This document shows, one piece after another, positions 1 through 6,775 of a DNA stretch of 64,000 bases. This stretch comes from Desulfovibrio sp. Fe33 (GTDB lineage Bacteria; Desulfobacterota; Desulfovibrionia; Desulfovibrionales; Desulfovibrionaceae). The stretch spans positions 62,001 through 126,000 of the forward strand of contig NZ_JAQKGU010000008.1 in assembly GCF_028532725.1 (NCBI RefSeq). The letters are read 5' to 3'. Under the pieces are notes generated by a model that worked only from the letters and a program-made list of their open reading frames with translations, searched no databases and was not told the origin of the DNA. Made by a program: the position numbers and the translations under genes. The stretch's first letter is position 1. Each line of letters starts with the position of its first letter.

Positions 1-740
1 TAGAGCAGGCAGCCGAGGCTCAGGAAGGGGCCATAGGGAATACGGCCCCGAATGCCGCCCTTGCCGGGGCGGAGCATATAGAAAACGGAACCGGCCGCCC
101 CGGTCACGCTGCCCACCAAAATTGTCAGGGGCAATCCGCCCAGCCCGGTCATGGCGCCGATCATGGCCATGAGCTTGACGTCGCCTGTGCCGAGCCCCTC
201 CCGTTTGCGCCACAGGCGGTAGAGCTGCTGCACGACCCAGAACAGTCCCGCGCCCACGGCCGCGCCGAGCAACGCATCCTGCCAGCCCGGGCCTTCCTCT
301 AGCACGAAAGAGGCCGCCAGCGCGACGGCCGTCCCGCCTAAGGTGATGCGGTCGGGCAGCAGAAAGGTTTCGAAATCGATGAAGCTACCCGCGATGAGCA
401 TGACCCCGAGCACCAGATACACGCCCCATTCCGGCGATGGCCCGAAGGTGTGGGCCGAAGCCAGGGCCCAGGCCATGCAGGACAACTCCACCAACAGGTA
501 CTGCGGTCCGATGGGCGATCCGCAATGGCGGCACCGCCCCTTCAGAAGCAGGAAGCTGAGCAGCGGGATGGTGTCGCGCCAGCCGAGCCGGGCTTCGCAG
601 GCGGGGCACTTGGACCCGCCCGGGCGGCAGATGGGCTCCTCGTCGATCCAACGCTGAATGAAGATGGTGGACAGCCCGCCGAGTTCGAGACCGGCCACGG
701 CGGCGGCGAGGAAAAACGCCCAGATGGGGATGGTGTCCAT
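1..740 (-). CDS. Prepilin peptidase / leader peptidase (PilD/GspO family), 3' end cut by window edge
   Basis: Integral-membrane aspartic protease that removes the leader of type IV prepilins or type II secretion pseudopilins and usually N-methylates the new N-terminus. The start ATG is at 740; 246 codons are visible and the C-terminus lies outside the window. Two CxxC pairs (residues 45/48 and 70/73) form the cytoplasmic zinc-binding loop of the bifunctional enzymes. The two catalytic aspartates are in IDFETFLLPD (about 122-130) and GTGDVKLMAMIG (about 184-195). Hydrophobic helices alternate throughout. It is divergently placed from the acyl-CoA ligase and no pilin gene is visible here, so its secretion partner is unknown. 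The family call is secure; pilus versus secretion role is not. Confidence 0.9.
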   Translation of the reverse strand, partial: MDTIPIWAFFLAAAVAGLELGGLSTIFIQRWIDEEPICRPGGSKCPACEARLGWRDTIPLLSFLLLKGRCRHCGSPIGPQYLLVELSCMAWALASAHTFGPSPEWGVYLVLGVMLIAGSFIDFETFLLPDRITLGGTAVALAASFVLEEGPGWQDALLGAAVGAGLFWVVQQLYRLWRKREGLGTGDVKLMAMIGAMTGLGGLPLTILVGSVTGAAGSVFYMLRPGKGGIRGRIPYGPFLSLGCLL

Positions 741-871
741 AGGCTCCTTGGGGCTTGAAGATTAGCGGCTTTTGCTGCATGAATACCGCTGGCGCAATAT
801 TACGGACGCTACCGGATTTCCCCTTCCGGCACAAGGGACGCGCCGCCTCACACGCATCAAGGGAGCCCCAG

Positions 872-2161
872 ATGGACCATCGTTTCATACCGAATTTGAC
901 CGAGGACCAGATCGCCGACATTCAGCTCGAAGGCCTCAAATGGACCGTGGGCCACGCCTACGCCAATTCCCCCTTCTACCAAGACCGCCTGAAGGAAGCG
1001 GGAGTTGAACCCGGCGACATCGCCTCCCTGGACGATCTCGGCAAGCTCCCCTTCACCACGGCCGAAGACCTCAAGGACGGCTACCCCCTGCCGCTGCTGT
1101 CCGTGCCCGAGCGGGACGTCGTCCGCATCCACGGGTCCAGCGGGACCACCGGCAAGCGCAAGATCCTGGCCTACACCCAGAACGACGTCGACGTCTGGAA
1201 GGACATGTTCGCCCGCTGTTACGAGCTGGCCGGACTGACCCGCGAAGACAGGGTCCAGATTTGCGTAGGCTACGGCCTGTGGACCGCGGGCGTGGGCTTC
1301 CAGCTCGGCTGCGAACGGTTCGGGGCCATGGCCCTGCCCGTGGGTCCCGGACTTTTGGAAATCCAGCTCCAGATGCTCACCGACCTCAAACCCACCTGCA
1401 TGTGCTCCACCGCCTCCATGGCCCTGCTCATGGGCGAGGAGGTCCAGAAACAGGGATTGGCCGACAAGATAAATCTCAAGAAGGCCATCTTCGGGTCAGA
1501 GGCCCACACTCCCAAGATGCGCCGCCAGTTCGAGGAGGCCCTGGGGCTGGAGGACAGCTTCGACATCATCGGCATGACGGAGCTGTACGGGCCCGGCACC
1601 GGCCTGGAATGCGAGGCCCACGACGGCATCCACTACTGGGCGGACATGTTCATCACCGAGATCATCGATCCCGAAACGCTCCAACCCGTGGCACCCGGCG
1701 AGGTGGGCGAGATGGTCGTCACCTCCCTGCGGAAGGAGGCGTCCCCGCTCATCCGCTACCGCACCCACGACCTGACAAGGTTCATCCCCAGCCAATGCGC
1801 CTGCGGCGTGACCATGCCGCGCCTGGACAAGATCATGGGCCGGTCCGACGACATGTTCATCTTCCGGGGCGTGAACATCTACCCCGGCCAGATCGGTTCC
1901 GTGCTCGAACATTTCAAGGAACTGTCCGCCGAATACAAGATTTTCCTCACCCGCAAGGACGGCCTGGACCACATGTCCGTGCATGTGGAGCGAGCGCCCG
2001 GCACAGCCTCCGGGTGCGACGACGACCTGGCCAAGGCCTTGGCCGACGAAATCCGCAAGAACATCCTGGTGCGAGGCGAAGTGACCATTCTCGGCCCCGG
2101 CGAGCTGCCGCGCAGCTTCTCCAAGACCAAAAGAGTGGAAGACTCGCGCGGGGAAGAATAG
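872..2161 (+). CDS. paaK: Phenylacetate-CoA ligase (AMP-forming, PaaK family)
   Basis: Adenylate-forming enzyme that activates an aryl or aryl-acetic acid to its CoA thioester with ATP. The 429-residue length is normal for the family. The ATP-binding loop is HGSSGTTGKRK (about residues 89-99), followed by YGPGTGLEC, YRTHDLTRF, and the hinge/C-terminal motif GRSDDMFIFRGVNIYPGQ. A Cys pair (CACG, about 310) fits the zinc-containing short PaaK forms. An upstream TTG or ATG in frame (755) would add 39 residues of no family likeness; ATG 872 has a GGGAG ribosome site just before it and begins MDHRFIPNLT, which I prefer. In anaerobes such paralogues often accompany aromatic amino acid or indolepyruvate metabolism; no such genes are adjacent, so the substrate is unknown. 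Confidence 0.85.
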   Translation: MDHRFIPNLTEDQIADIQLEGLKWTVGHAYANSPFYQDRLKEAGVEPGDIASLDDLGKLPFTTAEDLKDGYPLPLLSVPERDVVRIHGSSGTTGKRKILAYTQNDVDVWKDMFARCYELAGLTREDRVQICVGYGLWTAGVGFQLGCERFGAMALPVGPGLLEIQLQMLTDLKPTCMCSTASMALLMGEEVQKQGLADKINLKKAIFGSEAHTPKMRRQFEEALGLEDSFDIIGMTELYGPGTGLECEAHDGIHYWADMFITEIIDPETLQPVAPGEVGEMVVTSLRKEASPLIRYRTHDLTRFIPSQCACGVTMPRLDKIMGRSDDMFIFRGVNIYPGQIGSVLEHFKELSAEYKIFLTRKDGLDHMSVHVERAPGTASGCDDDLAKALADEIRKNILVRGEVTILGPGELPRSFSKTKRVEDSRGEE

Positions 2162-2174
2162 CCGGAGGCGCTTC

Positions 2175-3718
2175 GTGCCAACCCTTTCGGACTGCGCCGA
2201 CCGCCATGTGGTCATCGACCGCAGGGACGGTTGCTATCTCGCCTTTCCGGATGTGATCCGCGCTGCGGACGGCACCCTTGTCGCGGCATACAACGAGGCG
2301 GACCGCCATGTGCGGCCGACCCGCCGCGTCCTGGTGGTGAAAACCAGCCACGACAACGGGCGGACATGGTCCGAGCCGGTCTACCCGGACTCCCCGCGCA
2401 GCCACAGCCCGCGCCTCAAGCGCTTCCCGGACGGCTCCCTGCTCATTTCCGACAGCTCGCGGTTCTTTTTCGAGAGCCGCGACAACGGACGCGTCTGGCG
2501 CGGCTTCGAAGCCAAGGGGCTGACCCACGACATGCTCGACCGGGTTCTGGTTTCCGGCGACGGAAGCTGGCTGACCGCCGGGCACCGACACGTGGGCGGC
2601 GAAGAGCTCTCGGCCATCCGGCAGCCCCCGACCGAACAGATGGTCTTCCGCTCAACCGACCGGGGCCGCAACTGGTCGCGCCTGTCGATCCTGGCCGCCG
2701 AACGCAACCTGGTCCTGTGCGAAGCGTCCATGACCAGGCTCCGCTCCGGGCGCATCCTGGCCCTGCTGCGGGAAAACAGCTTCGTGTTCGAGCCCATGTA
2801 CCTGACGCACAGCGACGACGGCGGGCGGACATGGTCGCCCCACGCGCCCACGGTACTCATCGGGCACAGGCCGACCATGGGGCTCCTCGACGACGGACGG
2901 CTGCTCGTCACCTACCGCAACACCGGCCCGGACTGGGGAACCTGCGCCTGGGTCGGCACGCCGGAAGAGCTGGCCTCGGGATTCCGGGTCCACGGACGCG
3001 CCGTCGATCCAGCCAATCCCTCATTCACCGCAGAGGGAATGCGCGTACGCAACGAAGCGGGCGGCGGCTCGGTGGTTCGTTACGCCCTGCGCCCAATGAC
3101 CGACCCGCGCACGGCCTCCATGACCCTGGAAACCGAGGTCAAAGTGGATCTCGCCGGGCCCAACGGCTGCGCCGTTCGAGCAGGCTGCTGGTGGCGCATC
3201 ACGCCCGAGCGCATGATCCCGGACGCCGCCCCGGAAACGGCGGTTTCCCTGCCGCGCGGACGGTTCAACCGCCTCCGTTTCGAATACGCGGCGGGCAGGG
3301 TGACGGTTTTCGTCAACGGCGAACGCCGGTCCGAAATCCGCGTGGAACCGGACCACGCCGAGACAAGGCCGGTCATGTTCGGCGCGCCCTACCCCTTCGA
3401 GGACAACGCGGTGGATTGCACCTGGAAGCAATTTTCCCTGAACATCCTTGAACCCGCCCATGACGCGTGTATGCTTGGAACTGGACCGCTGCGGACGGAT
3501 TGCCGGACGCCTGCGCGCGCGGCAGCATACTGGAGCTGCGCAACGACCGGCACGCGGCGGCGCCGGATTTCGGTTACTCTGGTTGGACGGGGCTGGCGGA
3601 CGGCAGTTTCTTCTGCGCCTACCACCACGGCGGAGCCGAGACCCCCGGCTACGAGCCCCTCAAGACAGCGCACGTGGCCGGAACCCATTTTTCCCTGGAA
3701 GACTTCAAAAGAGGGTGA
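2175..3718 (+). pseudogene. Sialidase-like exo-glycosidase (BNR/Asp-box) with a -1 frameshift
   Basis: A beta-propeller glycosidase of the sialidase superfamily. Four Asp-boxes of the form SxDxGxxW are present: SHDNGRTW (58-65), SRDNGRVW (101-108), STDRGRNW (160-167) and SDDGGRTW (213-220). A laminin-G/concanavalin-like stretch follows (about 286-430). The start is GTG 2175 with GGAGG at 2163-2167. The reading frame from 2175 is family-like up to about 3464, then turns into low-quality sequence and runs on to 3824. The true C-terminus continues in another frame: from about 3464 it reads RVYAWNWTAADGLPD and then a final propeller blade with DFGYSGWTGLADGSFF, ending at the TGA 3716-3718. One missing base near 3464 (GAC.GCG, probably GAC CGC originally) explains it. 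The next gene starts 3 bases downstream of the restored stop. It is either a recent pseudogene or a sequencing error. There is no signal peptide. Confidence 0.75.
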
Positions 3719-3721
3719 CAC

Positions 3722-4021
3722 ATGGAACGCGCCGACATCGAACGGATCTTCGAGGCCTATTTCGAAAAATACAAGAAAACCGAGGGAGACCGCTCCTCCT
3801 GGTCCGCCTTCTGGACGGAAATGACCGGTGAGGGCGTTCTGGAAATCAACATGACCAAATGTCCCAGGGGGACCATTTTCAAGATTTTCGTGGATAAAAG
3901 AAAAGTCGCCGAAGTGTCGGGCTGGGACGAATACTTCAAGACCATGGAAACCCTGGCCGCGGAAAGGCCCGGCCTGTACGCGCCGGACAGGATTTTCTCT
4001 GATATGGAGGCTATTATCTAA
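3722..4021 (+). CDS. Conserved-looking hypothetical protein, 99 aa
   Basis: I do not recognise the family. The start ATG has a GAGGG site 6 bases upstream, lying within the end of the sialidase-like gene, so the two are probably cotranscribed. The protein is soluble, charged, with no signal or membrane segment. It looks alpha/beta: a helical N-terminus (DIERIFEAYFEKYKK), a central strand pair (GVLEINMTKCPRGTIFKIFVD) and a C-terminal helix. Codon use matches the host. A single Cys is present and no zinc motif. An AT-rich run with T7 (about 4040-4049) follows the stop. Confidence 0.7.
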   Translation: MERADIERIFEAYFEKYKKTEGDRSSWSAFWTEMTGEGVLEINMTKCPRGTIFKIFVDKRKVAEVSGWDEYFKTMETLAAERPGLYAPDRIFSDMEAII

Positions 4022-4256
4022 GATATATGCCTTCTTAAATTATTTTTTTCTTGACGTATCCCCCTCCTCCCACGTAAGGCCCTCTACTACAGTGGTCGGT
4101 GGTATCCACGGGGATACAGCCGGTTTCGGCCGGTCCGCACCGACAAGGGTGGAATGGCTTCAGGTTCTGGAAAGCTTGCGCGCTTTACGTTTCCTTGATC
4201 TAGTTTCACCGGGCGTAAATCGCCTTTTTTTCAATTTTTTTCGGAGTTTGGTACTC
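4022..4256 (+). promoter_or_regulatory. Long structured leader/promoter region of the RRM gene
   Basis: No ORF of quality lies here. A TTGACG hexamer at 4051-4056 could be a -35 element, but the matching -10 is poor. Two copies of GTATCC (in 4056-4061 and 4102-4107) can each pair with the single GGGATAC at 4111-4117, giving two mutually exclusive hairpins. A CCGG-TTTCGG-CCGG hairpin follows near 4121-4134. The 3' part is U-rich and leads to a CGGAG ribosome site (about 4242). Long, foldable leaders are common ahead of small RNA-binding and cold-shock genes; the role here is inference. Confidence 0.35.
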
Positions 4257-4520
4257 ATGGCTAAGAATATCTATGTGGGCAATCTGCCCTGGAGCGCCAC
4301 GGAAGAGGATGTACGCGCTGCGTTCGAGACCTTTGGAGAGGTCATTTCCGTCAAATTGATCAACGATCGCGAGACCGGCCGCCCCCGTGGCTTTGGTTTC
4401 GTGGAAATGGAAGACCAGGGCGCCCTTGCCGCCATCGAGAGCCTGGACGGCTCCGATTTCGGAGGCCGCAACCTCAAAGTCAACGAAGCCCGTCCCCGTC
4501 CCGAGCGCCCGCGCTGGTAG
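4257..4520 (+). CDS. Single-RRM RNA-binding protein (87 aa)
   Basis: A free-standing RNA recognition motif of the type found in cyanobacteria and many anaerobic Proteobacteria, thought to bind single-stranded RNA and act as a chaperone or cold-shock protein. RNP-2 is IYVGNL (about 4-9) and RNP-1 is RGFGFVEM (about 44-51); both carry the aromatic residues that stack on RNA bases. The domain fills residues 1-77 and ends in a short basic tail (RPRPERPRW). The ORF could extend upstream to 4092 in frame, but that region has no protein likeness and ATG 4257 has a CGGAG site. A terminator follows directly, so it is a monocistronic unit. Confidence 0.92.
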   Translation: MAKNIYVGNLPWSATEEDVRAAFETFGEVISVKLINDRETGRPRGFGFVEMEDQGALAAIESLDGSDFGGRNLKVNEARPRPERPRW

Positions 4521-4552
4521 CGCGGCCGCCCGTCGTTTAGAAGACATAACCC

Positions 4553-4580
4553 AGCCCGCCCCTCCCCGGGGCGGGCTTTT
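4553..4580 (+). terminator. Rho-independent terminator after the RRM gene
   Basis: A perfect 10-bp stem, AGCCCGCCCC (4553-4562) with GGGGCGGGCT (4568-4577), has a TCCCC loop and ends in TTTT. The tail is short but the stem is very GC-rich. Confidence 0.75.
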
Positions 4581-4612
4581 CCAGTCTCCCCCAACATGAG
4601 GTAAAGCAGTAT

Positions 4613-4831
4613 ATGTCGAAAGAAGAAGGAATCGTCGTCCAGGGCGTAGTCGAGGAAGCCCTGCCCAACGCAATGTTCCGCGTTGAACTCGAAAACGGCC
4701 ACACCGTGCTCGCCCATATCTCCGGTAAAATGCGCAAGTTCCGCATCCGCGTCATGCCCGGCGACACCGTCACCGTTGAACTTTCCCCCTACGATCTCAC
4801 CCGGGGCCGCATCACCTTCCGTCCCAGGTAG
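4613..4831 (+). CDS. infA: Translation initiation factor IF-1
   Basis: A 72-residue S1-fold (OB) protein, the exact usual length. IF-1 binds the 30S A site and works with IF-2 and IF-3 in start-site selection. Family signatures are [22 protein letters not shown] at the start, [15 protein letters not shown] in the middle and [18 protein letters not shown] near the end. A weak AGG lies upstream of the ATG at 4613. It follows the RRM terminator and precedes a DEAD-box helicase gene, so this is a small cluster of RNA-handling and translation genes. Confidence 0.97.
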   Translation: MSKEEGIVVQGVVEEALPNAMFRVELENGHTVLAHISGKMRKFRIRVMPGDTVTVELSPYDLTRGRITFRPR

Positions 4832-4899
4832 CCGTCGAGCCGACGGCCGGGGGGAAAGGGAAGCGGGGAACCCCCCAAGGCTCTTCTCCCTTTCCCCTT
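4831..4899. other. Two hairpins downstream of infA
   Basis: GCCGTCG (4831-4837, overlapping the stop) pairs perfectly with CGACGGC (4841-4847). Next, GGGGAAAGGGA (4851-4861) pairs with TCCCTTTCCCC (4887-4897), with a smaller GGGG/CCCC pairing inside. Neither has a T tail. They may end infA transcription weakly or protect its 3' end. Confidence 0.5.
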
Positions 4900-5021
4900 C
4901 CCCCGGGCTCCCCTTCTCCTCCTCCCTCCCGAGACCTTTCAAAAGCGCAGGCCTGCCGCGCCGCCGTCATGTTGCGGCGTTCCGGGGAGCCTCATCGATC
5001 ATTTTTTAACAAAGGCATATC

Positions 5022-6674
5022 ATGACCAATTTTCAGGAACTTGGGCTGTCCGACACCATTTTGACCGCCCTGAAGTCCAAGGGGTTCACCGCCCCCACCC
5101 CCATCCAGGCCCTGACCATCCCGAGGCTGCTTTCCGGCTCCCGGGACATCGTGGGCCGCGCCCGGACCGGAACGGGCAAAACCGCGGCATTCGGCCTGCC
5201 CGTCATCGAAGCGGCCGTTGAAGGGGAACGCCGCGTCCAATCGCTCATCCTGACCCCTACCCGCGAACTGGCCATCCAGGTGGCCGAGGAAATCGACTCC
5301 CTCAAGGGGAACAAGCGCATCCGCGTGCTGCCCGTCTACGGCGGCCAGGCCATCCACCTTCAGCTCAAGGCGCTCCGGCAAGGAGCCGACGTGGTCGTGG
5401 GCACGCCGGGCCGCATCATGGACCATCTGGAACGCGGCTCCCTGCGCATCGACGACCTGACCTATTTCATCCTCGACGAGGCCGACGAGATGTGCAACAT
5501 GGGCTTCGTGGACGACGTGCGGGCCATCCTGGCTTCAGCCAACGAAGACCGGCGCACCCTCATGTTCTCGGCCACCATGGACCGCCAGGTCATGGCCATC
5601 GCCTCCGAATTTCTGCACGACTTCGAAATCCTGTCCGCCGAGCCCGAAACCGCCGACGTCCCCCTGACCCGCCAGGTCTTTCACGAAATAGCCGATTCGG
5701 ACAGGTTCGAGGCCCTGTGCAGGGTCATCGACGCCCGCCCGGACTTCTACGGCCTGGTTTTCGTGCGCACCCGGGCCGACGCCGACAAGGTGGCCGAACG
5801 ACTCACGCTTCGCGGCTATCCCGCGGAACCCATCCATGGCGACCTGAACCAGAACCGGCGCGAGCAGATATTGAACGGTTTCCGCGCCCGCAAGGCGACC
5901 ATCCTGGTGGCCACGGACGTCGCCGCGCGCGGCATCGACGTGCCCGACCTGACCCACGTCGTCAACTTCGCCCTGCCCCAGGACCCGCAGACCTTCGTTC
6001 ACCGCACCGGACGCACGGGCCGGGCCGGAAAGAAGGGCGTGGCCATCTCCCTGATATCTCCTAGTGAATTCCGGAAACTCATGTTCATCGCCAGAAGCTC
6101 CGGCATCGACATCGACAAGGAGCCCCTGCCGCGCATCGAGGATGTCATCCACTCCAAGAAGCGCAAGGTGGCCGCCGAATTGAATGCCATATTCGAAGAG
6201 GAAGGGCACGACGCCTACCTGGCCATGGCCGGCGACCTGCTCAACGACAGGCCCGCCGAGATCGTGGTCGCCGCCCTGCTGCGCCACGCCTTCGGCGAGG
6301 AACTGGTGGAGTCTGGCTATCGCGAGATCAAGGCTGTCGGTCCCATGGCTCAGGGCCGGGTCGACATGGTCTGCGCGCTGGGTCGGGCGCACGGGATGCA
6401 CCCCAAGCGGTTCGTGGAATTCATCACCTCCGCGGCCAAGATCAAAGCGTGGTCCATCCAGCACGTCCGCGTCCAGGGCGAACGGACCACCTTCACCGTC
6501 CCGGCCGCCGAGGCTGATATGGTCATCGACCGGGTCAACACCCGCGAAGGCTCGCCCCTGGTGAGCCGCGCCGGACAAAAACGCAAGCCAGGCAGAAACT
6601 TCGCCGGAAAGGGCGCGAAGCCCGCCGGAAAGAGACCCTTCAAACCGCGCCGCAAACCTGTCCAGGGGAGATAA
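5022..6674 (+). CDS. DEAD-box ATP-dependent RNA helicase with DbpA/CsdA-type RNA-binding domain
   Basis: Unwinds or remodels RNA using ATP, typically in ribosome assembly and cold adaptation. The helicase motifs are in order: Q motif GFTAPTPIQ (21-29), motif I ARTGTGKT (47-54), PTREL (79-83), TPGR (128-131), DEAD (152-155), SAT (183-185), ARGID (302-306) and HRTGRTGR (327-334). A spacer of about 100 residues follows, then a DbpA-like RNA-binding fold (about 440-515) and a basic tail rich in K, R and P (about 520-550) that would add nonspecific RNA affinity. The 550-residue length and layout match DeaD/CsdA. The ribosome site is a weak AAAGG. Its position after the RRM and infA genes fits a role in translation at low temperature. 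Confidence 0.93.
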   Translation: MTNFQELGLSDTILTALKSKGFTAPTPIQALTIPRLLSGSRDIVGRARTGTGKTAAFGLPVIEAAVEGERRVQSLILTPTRELAIQVAEEIDSLKGNKRIRVLPVYGGQAIHLQLKALRQGADVVVGTPGRIMDHLERGSLRIDDLTYFILDEADEMCNMGFVDDVRAILASANEDRRTLMFSATMDRQVMAIASEFLHDFEILSAEPETADVPLTRQVFHEIADSDRFEALCRVIDARPDFYGLVFVRTRADADKVAERLTLRGYPAEPIHGDLNQNRREQILNGFRARKATILVATDVAARGIDVPDLTHVVNFALPQDPQTFVHRTGRTGRAGKKGVAISLISPSEFRKLMFIARSSGIDIDKEPLPRIEDVIHSKKRKVAAELNAIFEEEGHDAYLAMAGDLLNDRPAEIVVAALLRHAFGEELVESGYREIKAVGPMAQGRVDMVCALGRAHGMHPKRFVEFITSAAKIKAWSIQHVRVQGERTTFTVPAAEADMVIDRVNTREGSPLVSRAGQKRKPGRNFAGKGAKPAGKRPFKPRRKPVQGR

Positions 6675-6775
6675 AACCTCCCCTGGCCCAGGCCGGTTTA
6701 TACAGACAATGCTCTGTTTTATCATTGCTTCTTTTTCGGGTCCCCTGTACCGTAACAAGGTCTTCAGGAGAACCG

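Noticed and set aside
755-871. 39-residue N-terminal extension of the PaaK gene
   Set aside because: No family likeness; the ATG at 872 has a ribosome site and a normal start.
3440-3480. Programmed -1 frameshift in the sialidase-like gene
   Set aside because: No slippery heptamer of the X XXY YYZ type or downstream pseudoknot is evident; a base loss is simpler.
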